Shown here: positions 35,160 through 43,615 of the stretch, piece by piece | Position numbering within the stretch: position 1 is the stretch's first letter | How the letters are laid out: each line of letters starts with the position of its first letter | Assembly (NCBI GenBank): GCA_963789255.1 | Contig: CAWBJW010000002.1 | Span: 2,294,001 to 2,358,000 of the forward strand | Source: DATARH01 sp963789255 | GTDB lineage: Bacteria; Pseudomonadota; Alphaproteobacteria; ATCC43930; CGMCC-115725 | Length of the DNA stretch: 64,000 bases | Reading direction: 5' to 3' | Program-made: the position numbers and the translations under genes | The notes under the pieces: model-generated | Told to the model about the DNA's origin: nothing | The model's input: only the letters and a program-made list of their open reading frames with translations | Database searches by the model: none

Positions 35160-35483
35160 ATGCGCTCCATCGCCATTGCTGCTTTGCTGGTTCTTGCCGT
35201 TGCCGCGCCGGCGGCGGCCGACGTTCCGACGGTCACGATCACGCTCAAGGACCATCGCTTCCTTCCCAGCGAGGTGCCGGTGCCGGCCGGGGTCACGGTC
35301 AAGCTGGTCATCCGCAACGAGCAGGCGATGACGGCGGAGTTTGAGAGCAACACGCTGCACCGCGAGAAGATCGTCGATGCCGGCGGGCAGATCACCGTGT
35401 TCGTCGGTCCCCTGGACCCGGGGAGCTATGAATTCTTCGACGATTTTCACGGGGCGACCCGCGGCCATCTGGTGGCGAAGTAG
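35160..35483 (+). CDS. Periplasmic cupredoxin-domain protein (iron-uptake type)
   Basis: A 107-residue exported protein. Signal peptide MRSIAIAALLVLAVAAPAAA; mature part is one cupredoxin-like domain (TVTITLKDHRFLPSEVPVPA, GVTVKLVIRNEQAMTAEFES, PLDPGSYEFFDDFHGATRGH). It matches the EfeO-type cupredoxin or FetP-like proteins paired with FTR1 permeases, which hand over ferric iron after oxidation. A Met/Glu/His-rich edge could bind iron or copper. First gene of the Fur-boxed operon; FTR1 starts 12 bp later. Confidence 0.88.
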   Translation: MRSIAIAALLVLAVAAPAAADVPTVTITLKDHRFLPSEVPVPAGVTVKLVIRNEQAMTAEFESNTLHREKIVDAGGQITVFVGPLDPGSYEFFDDFHGATRGHLVAK

Positions 35484-35495
35484 GAAGCATCCGCC

Positions 35496-36350
35496 ATGTT
35501 GCCGACCGCAATCATCGTCTTCCGCGAGGTGCTCGAGGCTGCGCTGATCGTCGGCATCGTGATGGCGGCGAGCCGCGGCGCACCCCGGCGCAACCTCTGG
35601 GTCGCCGGCGGCATCACCGCGGGGGTTCTCGGAGCGCTCGGCGTCGCGGCCGGCGCCGGGGCGATTTCGGCGGCCGCCGCCGGGATCGGGCAGGAGTTAT
35701 TCGATGCGACGATCCTGTTTGCCGCGGTGGGAATGCTCGGCTGGCACAATGTCTGGATGAGCCGGCACGGCCGGGATTTGGCTGCCCATGCCGCCCGGCT
35801 TGGGGCGGCGGTGCGCTCCGGCAGGGAACCGCTCTGGGCGCTCGCCTTTGCGGTTGCGCTGGCGGTGTTGCGCGAGGGCTCCGAGATCGTGCTGTTCCTC
35901 TACGGCATTGCGCTGGCCGGCCAAGGCGGCCCGGTCGCGATGGCGCTCGGCGGCGCTTTCGGGCTGGTGCTCGGGGTTGCGGCCGGCACCGCGATCTATT
36001 GGGGTCTGGTCAGCATCCCGATGCGCCTGTTGTTCACGGTGACGAGCTGGCTGGTATTGCTGCTCGCCGCCGGCTTGGCCTCGCAAGGCGCCGCCTTTCT
36101 GATGCAGGCCGATCTGCTGCCTGCGCTCGGCACCAATCTGTGGGATACCTCCTTCCTGTTGTCCGATCAGAGCCTCGCGGGGCGGATTTTGCACACGCTG
36201 ATCGGCTACTCGGCAGAGCCGGCTGGTATTCAGGTCGTTTTCTATCTGGCGACGCTCGTGATCATCGGCGGGCTGATGCGCCTGCTTGGCACAGCTGCGC
36301 GCCCGGCCAGGGCCGGCTCGACCGGCGGGTCGCCGGTCCTCAATCGCTAA
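35496..36350 (+). CDS. efeU: FTR1-family high-affinity iron permease (EfeU-like)
   Basis: A 284-residue membrane permease with about seven helices. Two REXXE-type iron-path motifs are present: IVFREVLEAALIVGIVMA (residues 8-25) and AVLREGSEIVLFLYGIAL (about 122-139). These acid residues carry ferric iron through the membrane. The C-terminal helix PAGIQVVFYLATLVIIGGLM is followed by a short tail. It needs an oxidase or peroxidase partner; efeB is two genes downstream and the cupredoxin is directly upstream. Confidence 0.92.
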   Translation: MLPTAIIVFREVLEAALIVGIVMAASRGAPRRNLWVAGGITAGVLGALGVAAGAGAISAAAAGIGQELFDATILFAAVGMLGWHNVWMSRHGRDLAAHAARLGAAVRSGREPLWALAFAVALAVLREGSEIVLFLYGIALAGQGGPVAMALGGAFGLVLGVAAGTAIYWGLVSIPMRLLFTVTSWLVLLLAAGLASQGAAFLMQADLLPALGTNLWDTSFLLSDQSLAGRILHTLIGYSAEPAGIQVVFYLATLVIIGGLMRLLGTAARPARAGSTGGSPVLNR

Positions 36351-36378
36351 GGCATATTTTTTGGCCCGCGTACTGCAT

Positions 36379-37953
36379 ATGCGTCGCATCCGCAATTTCT
36401 GCCCGACGCCAGATCGTGCGCGCTCGTTGATGATTGCCGGCCAAAGCGGCGCAACGGAATTTGTCGCGAAGCGACGGGTCAATCGCCGTCCAGCTTGGGC
36501 AAAAGTACCGATTTTCGCCGCCGGGTGGATCGGGGCTTCTTGTTATGCGACCTCGGCCGCTGCCGCTCCGCCGACCGCTTCGACACTGGTCGCGCCGGAA
36601 TCCGTCGAAGCCGGCCAGGCGCCCGGTGAGGCCGGGGGGCCGTTCGGGTTTCTCTCCGGTATTTCGCGCAGCAACTACCTGCTCGGCGACATGTGGGGCT
36701 TGCGCCCGCTGCTGAGCCAATACGGCATGTCCCTGGCGGGGCAGGACACCAGTGAAATTCTCGGTAACGCCACTGGAGGCATTCGGCAGGGCGCTGAGTA
36801 CGACGGCCTTACCCAGATGGTCCTGCAGCTCGATACGCAGCGCGCCTTCTCCTGGTACGGCGGCACCTTCAACGCCAGCGCGCTGCAAATTCACGGCCGC
36901 AATCTGAGCGCCGACAATCTCGGGACCCTGCAAACTGCGAGCGGCATCGAGGCCGATCGCGCCACCCGCCTTTGGGAGCTGTGGTACCAGCAGAAGTTCG
37001 AGGAGGACCGGTACGATGTAAAGATCGGGCAGCAGAGCCTCGATCAGGAATTCATGGTCAGCCAGAACGCGCTGCTGTTCGTCAACACGATGTTCGGTTG
37101 GCCGATGCTGCCTTCGGCCGACCTGCCGGGCGGCGGCCCGGCCTACCCGCTGTCGGCGCTGGGCGCCCGCTTGCGCGCGCATCCGGCGGCTTCATGGACC
37201 GTGCTGGCGGGCGTCTTCAGCGGCAGTCCGGTCGGCAACGACAGCGGCGATCCGCAGCAGCAAAATCCATCGGGATTGAGCTTTCCGTGGAACGGAACGC
37301 TGGCGATGGCCGAGCTGCAATACGCCTATCCCTCGCTCGGCGCGACGGTCTCCGCAAACGAGTCGCAGGCGCTGGCTCGCACCTACAAGCTCGGCATCTG
37401 GTATGACACGAAGCGGTTCGCCGACCAGGAGTTCGATAATACCGGCCTCTCTCTCGCCAACCCCGCGAGTACCGGCATTCCCCGGATGCATCGCGGCGAT
37501 TGGGCCATCTACGCGGTCATCGACCAGATGATCTGGCAAGACCGGAACGAAAACGACAAGACCCTGAACGTCTTCATCCGGCCGATGGGGACGCCGCTTG
37601 CCGATCGCAACCTGATCGATTTCAGCCTGAATGCCGGAATCACGTTGCACGAGCCGTTTCCCCATCGCGACGACGACACCTTCGGCATCGGGATGGGCTA
37701 CGCCCACATCAGCGGCCGCGCCGCCGCCTTAGACCAGGATACCGCGCTGTTCACCGGCGCCTTCACCCCGATGCGCAGCGGCGAAACCTTCGTCGAAGCG
37801 ACCTACCAGTATCAGGTGACGCCCTGGCTGCAGCTGCAGCCGGATATTCAATACGTCTTCAACCCCGGCGGTGGGATCGCCAACCCCAACGCGCCAACCC
37901 AGCCGGTCAAAAACGAAGCCGTCTTCGGGTTGCGCACCACGATACTCTTCTGA
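36379..37953 (+). CDS. OprB-like carbohydrate-selective porin
   Basis: Outer-membrane beta-barrel of the OprB family, about 480-525 residues. Features: LLGDMWGLRPLLSQYGMSLA, TQMVLQLDTQRAFSWYGGTF, LWELWYQQKFEEDRYDVKIG, QQSLDQEFMVSQNALLFVNT, LPGGGPAYPLSALGARLRAH, RMHRGDWAIYAVIDQMIWQD and a C-terminal phenylalanine (FGLRTTILF) needed by BAM. The start is unsure: ATG at 36379 or 36430 both precede the exported part (AKVPIFAAGWIGASCYATSA as signal helix). Found in this iron locus, it may let a small iron chelate or sugar-acid complex cross the outer membrane (inference). Confidence 0.85.
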   Translation: MRRIRNFCPTPDRARSLMIAGQSGATEFVAKRRVNRRPAWAKVPIFAAGWIGASCYATSAAAAPPTASTLVAPESVEAGQAPGEAGGPFGFLSGISRSNYLLGDMWGLRPLLSQYGMSLAGQDTSEILGNATGGIRQGAEYDGLTQMVLQLDTQRAFSWYGGTFNASALQIHGRNLSADNLGTLQTASGIEADRATRLWELWYQQKFEEDRYDVKIGQQSLDQEFMVSQNALLFVNTMFGWPMLPSADLPGGGPAYPLSALGARLRAHPAASWTVLAGVFSGSPVGNDSGDPQQQNPSGLSFPWNGTLAMAELQYAYPSLGATVSANESQALARTYKLGIWYDTKRFADQEFDNTGLSLANPASTGIPRMHRGDWAIYAVIDQMIWQDRNENDKTLNVFIRPMGTPLADRNLIDFSLNAGITLHEPFPHRDDDTFGIGMGYAHISGRAAALDQDTALFTGAFTPMRSGETFVEATYQYQVTPWLQLQPDIQYVFNPGGGIANPNAPTQPVKNEAVFGLRTTILF

Positions 37954-37967
37954 GGAGGTTACAAGGA

Positions 37968-39140
37968 ATGACGCGCCTCACGATGGCGAGCGGGCCGACG
38001 ACGGTTGCGGCTGGTTTGGTGCTCCTGGCCGGGTTGGCCGGCTCTGTTAAGCCGGCGAACGCCGCGGAGGCGGCAGCGGGCAGCTACCTTGACGCGATCC
38101 ACCGGCACGCCACGTTGACCTCGACGGTCACGCCCAACGGCGACCTCAACCCTTACGCCATCGTCGTTGCTCCCGTTTCGGCGGGCAAGGTTCAGCAGAA
38201 CGATGTGCTCGTGACCAATTTCAACAACGTCTCGAATTTGCAGGGAACCGGCACGACGATCGTCGACTACAGCCCCTCGACCAAGAAGGCAACGCTGTTC
38301 GCCCTCCTGCCGCAGCGCCCGCCGCAATGTCCCGGCGGCGTCGGGCTTGGCACGGCGATGACGATGCTGAAGAGCGGCTGGGTGATTGTCGGCAGCACCC
38401 CGAGCACCGATGGCACGACGCGCACCAAGGGCCCCGGCTGCCTGCTGGTTCTCGACGCGAACGGGCAACTCGTGACGGCCTGGGCCGGGCCGAACATTGA
38501 CGATCCGTGGGGCAACATGGCGGTAATCGACAACGGGACGAGCGCGACGCTGTTTGTCAGCATGGCGGGATTCGACGTTCCGGGGCCCGAGATCACCGAT
38601 CCGAAGACCGGCTCCCCAGTCACCGTGAATAAGGCCACGGTCGTGCGGATCGAGCTGTCGATCCCGGCTGGAAAGCCGCCGGCGATCACCAGCGAGACGA
38701 TCGTCGCCAACGGCTTCGGCCAACGCGCCGACAAGGATGCCTTCCTGATCGGACCGACCGGATTGGCGCTTGGCCCGGACGGCACGCTGTATGTCTCGGA
38801 TGCGGTGGGCAACCGGATTGCCGCCGTCGCCGACGCAAGGACACGGACGACGAGCGCCGGAAGCGGTCGCACCGTGACCCTGGGGGGCCTGTTGAAACGG
38901 CCGCTTGCGATGTGCGTCGCTCCCAATGGCAACCTTCTCGCAACCAACGCCAAGAACGGCCAGGTCGTTGAGGTGGACCCGAAAACCGGCAGGCAGCTCC
39001 ATGCGCAATGGATCGACGCCGACCAGGCGCAATCGCCGCCGGGGAACGGCGACCTGTTCGGCATCGCCGTAAAGCCGGATGGCAGCGGCTTCTACTACGT
39101 CGAGGACGACGTCAATACGCTGATGGAGGCGTCGCGATGA
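37968..39140 (+). CDS. Secreted beta-propeller-like (NHL/SMP-30-type) protein
   Basis: A 390-residue exported protein. After a signal region (VAAGLVLLAGLAGSVKPANA) the repeated strands suggest a six-bladed propeller: NPYAIVVAPVSAGKVQQNDV, LVTNFNNVSNLQGTGTTIVD, IGPTGLALGPDGTLYVSDAV, GNRIAAVADA, RPLAMCVAPNGNLLATNAKN, GQVVEVDP and DLFGIAVKPDGSGFYYVEDD. No catalytic pattern is recognised. AAGGA precedes the ATG at 37968. Its stop overlaps the efeB start by four bases (ATGA), so it is cotranslated with the peroxidase; it may present iron or a substrate to it. Confidence 0.75.
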   Translation: MTRLTMASGPTTVAAGLVLLAGLAGSVKPANAAEAAAGSYLDAIHRHATLTSTVTPNGDLNPYAIVVAPVSAGKVQQNDVLVTNFNNVSNLQGTGTTIVDYSPSTKKATLFALLPQRPPQCPGGVGLGTAMTMLKSGWVIVGSTPSTDGTTRTKGPGCLLVLDANGQLVTAWAGPNIDDPWGNMAVIDNGTSATLFVSMAGFDVPGPEITDPKTGSPVTVNKATVVRIELSIPAGKPPAITSETIVANGFGQRADKDAFLIGPTGLALGPDGTLYVSDAVGNRIAAVADARTRTTSAGSGRTVTLGGLLKRPLAMCVAPNGNLLATNAKNGQVVEVDPKTGRQLHAQWIDADQAQSPPGNGDLFGIAVKPDGSGFYYVEDDVNTLMEASR

Positions 39141-40492
39141 GCGGGCGCCACGACCGGCCGCGCACCTCGCGGCGCGGCTTTCTTGCCGCCACCGCCGGCT
39201 TGGTGACCGCCGCAGGTCCGGGCCTGACCGCGCGGCGGGCCTTCGCCGAGGACAAGGCAGCGCCCCCGCCGCCGGCAAGCGACGCAGAGCCGTTCTGGGG
39301 CGATCATCAAGGCGGCATCCTGACGCCGGCGCAGCGCTATACCTATTTTGCCGCCTTCGACCTTGTCACCGCCAGGCGCGACGATGTGGTGAAGCTGCTG
39401 CAGGCATGGACGGCGGCGGCTCCCAGAATGGCCGAGGGCAAGACGGCGCAACCGCTTGCCGATGCCTTGCAGCCGGTCCCTGCGGCCGATGCCGGTCAGG
39501 CGAAAAGCGGCAACAACTATGACACGCCTGCTCCCGGTGCGCTGGCCGCCGACACCGGTGAAACGCTGGGTCTTTCCCCGGCGCGGCTGACCGTGACCTT
39601 CGGCTTCGGCGCCGGCTTGTTCATCAAGGATGGGAAGGACCGCTTTGGATTGGCGTCGCGTCGGCCCGCGGCGCTCGTCGATATGCCCAAATTCGCCGGC
39701 GACCAGCTCGTCGAGGGCCGCACCGGCGGGGACCTTTCGGTCCAGGCCTGCGCCGACGATCCGCAGGTTGCGTTCCATGCGGTGCGCCAGCTCGCCCGGA
39801 TCGCCGACGGGGTGGCGAAAATCCGCTGGGTGCAGACCGGGTTCGTCCCCGATCGCACCGGCAACGGCGCGCCGCGCAACCTGATGGGCTTCAAGGACGG
39901 AACCGTCAATCCGGCGGTCAGCGACGCCAAGGCGATGGAGCAGTTCGTCTGGGTCGGCAATGAGGGGCCGGTGTGGATGAATGGCGGCAGCTACCTCGTT
40001 GTTCGCCGCATCCGGATTGCGATCGAGCACTGGGACCGCATGAAACTCGCATTCCAGGAACAGACCGTCGGCCGTCACAAATATTCCGGCGCCCCGCTTG
40101 GCAAGAAGAACGAACTCGATCCGCTGGACTTGAAGGCGACCGACAACGACGGCAATCCGGTCATTCCCGAGAACGCGCATGCCCGGCTCGCCGCAGCCGC
40201 GACCAACGACGGCGCGCAGATCCTGCGCCGGCCCTACTCCTACAATGACGGGGTCGATTTCACCGCCGAGCGCTGGCCGCCGTGGCGACAAGGCCTGGAA
40301 TACGACGCCGGCCTCTTTTTCGCCTGCTATCAGCGCGACCCGCGCACCGGGTTCATCAAGATCTTCGACCGGATGTCGAAATTCGACATGATGAACCAGT
40401 TCGTGACGCATGTCGGCGGCGGCTTGTTCGCATGCCCCAAAGGTGCCGCCAGGGGCGAGTTTATCGGCCAGCGCCTGTTCGAAGGCGCATGA
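39137..40492 (+). CDS. efeB: EfeB-type DyP peroxidase (Tat-exported)
   Basis: A 451-residue dye-decolorising peroxidase of the EfeB class. Tat signal RTSRRGFLAATAGLVTAAGP. DyP motifs: GLSPARLTVTFGFGAGLFIK, RNLMGFKDGTVNPAVSDAKA (GxxDG), NGGSYLVVRRIRIAIEHWDR, NAHARLAAAATNDGAQILRR (proximal-side His and PYSYNDG) and GLEYDAGLFFACYQRDPRTG, FIKIF. EfeB oxidises ferrous iron, or extracts iron from haem, for the FTR1 permease. It overlaps the genes on both sides by four and three bases. Confidence 0.95.
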   Translation: MSGRHDRPRTSRRGFLAATAGLVTAAGPGLTARRAFAEDKAAPPPPASDAEPFWGDHQGGILTPAQRYTYFAAFDLVTARRDDVVKLLQAWTAAAPRMAEGKTAQPLADALQPVPAADAGQAKSGNNYDTPAPGALAADTGETLGLSPARLTVTFGFGAGLFIKDGKDRFGLASRRPAALVDMPKFAGDQLVEGRTGGDLSVQACADDPQVAFHAVRQLARIADGVAKIRWVQTGFVPDRTGNGAPRNLMGFKDGTVNPAVSDAKAMEQFVWVGNEGPVWMNGGSYLVVRRIRIAIEHWDRMKLAFQEQTVGRHKYSGAPLGKKNELDPLDLKATDNDGNPVIPENAHARLAAAATNDGAQILRRPYSYNDGVDFTAERWPPWRQGLEYDAGLFFACYQRDPRTGFIKIFDRMSKFDMMNQFVTHVGGGLFACPKGAARGEFIGQRLFEGA

Positions 40493-41268
40493 GGGCTTTG
40501 GTGACGTTGATGTTGCGGCTGCCTCGGCTTAGCACCGCCTTTATCATTGCCGCCATCGCTGCCGTACCTACCGCGGCGCTCGCCGATTTCAAGGTGCAGA
40601 TGCCCGACGCCGAGACCGGAGAGTGGGAGGTTGAGCCGATCGGCTCCTACGGCATGAGCGGCCGGCCCGCCGCCGACAACGAACAGAGTTTCGTCAGCGA
40701 ATTCGGGTACGGAGTCAACGATTTCTGGCATACCGAGCTCGAATTCGAAACCAATCGCCCACCCGGCCCCGCTAACCATCTCAAGTTCACCCAGCTCACT
40801 TGGGAGAACCAGCTTCAATTCACCGAGCGCGGCGAGTACTGGCTCGATCCCGGGTTCTTTTTCGAATATGGCCAGGTGCTGTCGAAGGGCGCCCCGAACG
40901 AGACCACCTTCGGCCCGATCTTGCGCAAGGAAATTTTCCACACGATCGATACGGTCAATCTATTCATTGAAAAGGACATCGGCGGCTTTGCTTCGGGGCG
41001 GCCCGTATTCACCTATGCGTTCGAAAGCCGGCTCGACCTCGGGACGCCGGTCGAGCCAGGCATCCAGGCCTACGGCACGCCCGGGCCGTTCGGTCATTTC
41101 TCGCCGATGGGTGCGCAGGATCACCGCATCGGGCCGCAGCTTTTTGGCACGGTCGCTCAGCTCGGACCCGGCTCGCTGAAATGGAATGCCGGCATCCTCT
41201 TCGGTTTGACCCCGGCCGCGCCGCGGCGGACGCTGCGCGGGCAATTGGAATACGAGATCCATTTTTGA
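40489..41268 (+). CDS. Outer-membrane beta-barrel protein of the iron operon
   Basis: A 259-residue exported protein with a signal peptide (LSTAFIIAAIAAVPTAALAD), alternating beta strands (DFWHTELEFETNRPP, WENQLQFTERGEYWLDPGFF, VFTYAFESRLDLG) and a terminal aromatic residue (RGQLEYEIHF), the pattern of a BAM-inserted barrel of about 10-12 strands. I do not recognise its family. The ATG overlaps the efeB stop, so it is translationally coupled. It would be a second outer-membrane component of this locus. Confidence 0.7.
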   Translation: MRALVTLMLRLPRLSTAFIIAAIAAVPTAALADFKVQMPDAETGEWEVEPIGSYGMSGRPAADNEQSFVSEFGYGVNDFWHTELEFETNRPPGPANHLKFTQLTWENQLQFTERGEYWLDPGFFFEYGQVLSKGAPNETTFGPILRKEIFHTIDTVNLFIEKDIGGFASGRPVFTYAFESRLDLGTPVEPGIQAYGTPGPFGHFSPMGAQDHRIGPQLFGTVAQLGPGSLKWNAGILFGLTPAAPRRTLRGQLEYEIHF

Positions 41269-42362
41269 TGCTGATCAGAAACCGTCCCGGGCTCCGTTTG
41301 GCCGCGGCGCTGCTGATCGCGGCCATCGCGAGCACCGCCGCCGCCGCGGCACAGATCGTGGCGACGCCGGACACGATCCGCGACTTCATGATCCAGAATG
41401 TCTGTCTCGGAGCAAACGGTGCGGTGCTCGCCGGGGTCTCGCCGATCGACGGCAACCGGCGCTGCATCGCCGAGCGCGATTTGCGACCGGGCGAGAGACT
41501 GCCCTATCACAAGGACGATCATCCTTCGCCCGACCAGCGGGCCGGCGCGCCGTTGGGCTATCAGCGGCACGATTCGTTTCCGGTCGAGACCGCCGGGTTC
41601 GGCACCGTCGTCGAGCACTCGTTCGATTTCGGGGTGGGCGGGGGGCGGCGCTTCGGCATCTTCGACACCGGCAGCGACGGCGGGGACATTACGATACTGT
41701 CGCCGGGAGTGGTCTCGATCGGGGCGACAGAGGACGGCGGCGCCGGGTTCCAGCTGTTCGTCGGCGAATGCACCGGCCCGGTCGGCGCGGCCGCCTTGAC
41801 CCATTCCTGGATCGTCGCCGAATTCGATCCGGCGCGGCCCGAGCCGTTGGAGGGCGACACCATCGCCCGGCTCAACGACCTGACGGTCGGCCATCAGGAA
41901 ACCTGTCCGGCCCGCTTCAATCCCGCCTTCACGAGGTGGCGGGTGGCGCCGTTCCCTTATCGCGCGGCGCCCGGCCAGGGTACCCCGATCACGCTGACGA
42001 CGCTGATCTCCGAGCATTATGGCGGGGCTAGCCGCGCCACGGCCGACCACGTCGAGCGCTTTTATTTCACCCGCGAACTCGGGGGCACGCGCTGGGAGCG
42101 CTGGCAGAATGCCAGCGGCAACGCCCGGTTCAGCGCCGCGAAGATCGCCGAGATGGCGGCATGGTTCGCCGGTACCGGCCGCTGCAGCAGGGCCGAGATG
42201 CCCGGCGGCGGGGCGCCGCTGGTGCTGGTCGACTGCCGCGAATGGACGCGGATCGTGCCGTCGGAAGATCCGGCCGGCGACCGCCCCGGCTTTTTCATCG
42301 ACGCGATCCGCGCCCGGCGCGATGCCCCGGCGTTTTTCGCACCCCCCTCGGGTCACAATTAG
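41268..42362 (+). CDS. Uncharacterised exported protein, last gene of the iron operon
   Basis: A 364-residue exported protein of unknown family. Signal peptide PGLRLAAALLIAAIASTAAA then AAAQIVATPDTIRDFMIQNV. Conserved-looking parts are CLGANGAVLAGVSPIDGNRR, YQRHDSFPVETAGFGTVVEH, FDFGVGGGRRFGIFDTGSDG and HYGGASRATADHVERFYFTR. Six to seven cysteines suggest disulfides (NVCLGANG, RRCIAERD, GECTGP, ETCPARF, GRCSRAE, VDCREW). Its ATG overlaps the preceding TGA by one base. It may be a binding or catalytic partner of the two barrels. Confidence 0.6.
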   Translation: MLIRNRPGLRLAAALLIAAIASTAAAAAQIVATPDTIRDFMIQNVCLGANGAVLAGVSPIDGNRRCIAERDLRPGERLPYHKDDHPSPDQRAGAPLGYQRHDSFPVETAGFGTVVEHSFDFGVGGGRRFGIFDTGSDGGDITILSPGVVSIGATEDGGAGFQLFVGECTGPVGAAALTHSWIVAEFDPARPEPLEGDTIARLNDLTVGHQETCPARFNPAFTRWRVAPFPYRAAPGQGTPITLTTLISEHYGGASRATADHVERFYFTRELGGTRWERWQNASGNARFSAAKIAEMAAWFAGTGRCSRAEMPGGGAPLVLVDCREWTRIVPSEDPAGDRPGFFIDAIRARRDAPAFFAPPSGHN

Positions 42363-42479
42363 GCACCCGTGCGGTTGGTGCGCGTTCCGGTGATTATGGC
42401 CCTGTTGATCCAGATCATGGCCGCGCCGCACGCCTCTGTGGAACTATGTAACCTTTAAGAGCCAGAGTTGACGGCATCG

Positions 42480-42728
42480 ATGATCGCGAGCGCGCAGGTG
42501 AGCGTGTATCCGCTGCGCCAGGACCGCCTTGGTCCGGCCATCGAGCTCGTGCGTGCCTCGCTCGTCTCGCACGGCCTCGCGCCGCAGGTCGGGCCGATGA
42601 GCACAATCGTTGTCGGCGAGGCTGCCGCGATCTTTGCCGCGTTGGGCGAGGCGTTTGCCCGGGCGGCAGAATTGGGCGAGGTCGTGATGACGGTTACCCT
42701 CTCGAATGCCTGCCCGATCCCCGACTGA
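42480..42728 (+). CDS. YkoF-like thiamin/HMP-binding domain protein
   Basis: An 82-residue single-domain protein of the YkoF/thiamin-binding (MTH1187-like) superfamily. MIASAQVSVYPLRQDRLGPA opens the ferredoxin-like fold, followed by AIELVRASLVSHGLAPQVGP, MSTIVVGEAAAIFAALGEAF and EVVMTVTLSNACP. In Bacillus YkoF binds thiamin or hydroxymethylpyrimidine. It sits just before the methyltransferase (13-bp gap), so the two are probably cotranscribed. The 117 bp upstream show no recognisable riboswitch. Confidence 0.75.
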   Translation: MIASAQVSVYPLRQDRLGPAIELVRASLVSHGLAPQVGPMSTIVVGEAAAIFAALGEAFARAAELGEVVMTVTLSNACPIPD

Positions 42729-42741
42729 TCGGGTGGCGGGC

Positions 42742-43453
42742 ATGCCGGTTGGCCGCGATGCGGCCGGCCGGTTTGGCCCGGGCGCCTATGCGGATTGGCG
42801 CGCCACCTCGCTCGGGGATGTCACCGAGGCAATCGAGCGGCGGTTGATCCTGGGTCTGGCCGGCGAGATCGCCGGCCGCCGCGTCCTCGACGTCGGTTGC
42901 GGCGACGGCGCGCTAACCCTGGCGCTGTGGCAGAACGGCGCGTCTTACATTGCCGGCTGCGACGTTCGATCCGCAGATGATCGCGCGCGCCGCCGCCGAG
43001 GCGGCGCGGCACAACGCCGCGATCGACTACGCGATCGCCGACGCCGAGCGGCTGCCGTTTCGCGACGGCGTTTTCGACATCGTCACGATCGTCACGGTTT
43101 TGACATTTGTGCCGGCACCGCAGGCAGCGCTTCGAGAAATCGCGCGCGTGCTGAGGCCGGGCGGCCGGCTGGTGATCGGCGATCTCGGCAAGTGGAGCCT
43201 GTGGGCGGCCTCGCGGCGGCTTCGCGCCTGGCTGGGTGCGGCCCCGATGTGGAACGCGGCGCAGTTCCGAACCGCCGGCGAATTGCGGGCGCTCGTGCAG
43301 GCCGCGAGGCTTCGCGTCGAGCAGGTGTCCGGCGCGGTCTATTATCCGCGCTGCGGGCCTATCGCGAAGCTGATGGCGCCGCTCGATCCTGCTTTCGGCG
43401 AATTGACCACCGTCGGCGCCGCCTTCCTGGCAGTTCAGGCGAGCAAGGCATGA
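42742..43453 (+). CDS. SAM-dependent class I methyltransferase, one frame break
   Basis: About 237 residues. SAM motif I is RRVLDVGCGDGALTLALWQN; motif II/III DAERLPFRDGVFDIVTIVTV; then LREIARVLRPGGRLVIGDLG. The frame breaks at 42964 (extra G in GACGTTCGAT), whose removal gives AGCDFDPQMIARAAAEA, a normal motif continuation. It resembles UbiE/COQ5-type small-molecule methyltransferases. The substrate is unknown. It is downstream of the YkoF-like gene. Confidence 0.85.
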
Positions 43454-43615
43454 TCCCTATTGGGGCCGGAAATGACGGTCGCCGGCGATGATGGCTTGCG
43501 GCTTGGCATCGCGTCGCGCATGCGAGTGCGGTCGAGATTGACGCCCATCAAGGCATTGGCGCTGCCGTCGCCCTGGGCGATTATAGCGGGGTGTCGAGAG
43601 GGGGAGTTCGCCGCG

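Noticed and set aside
42363..42479. Possible TPP riboswitch before the YkoF-like gene
   Set aside because: The 117 bp is too short and lacks the conserved CUGAGA and ACCUGA elements of the THI box.
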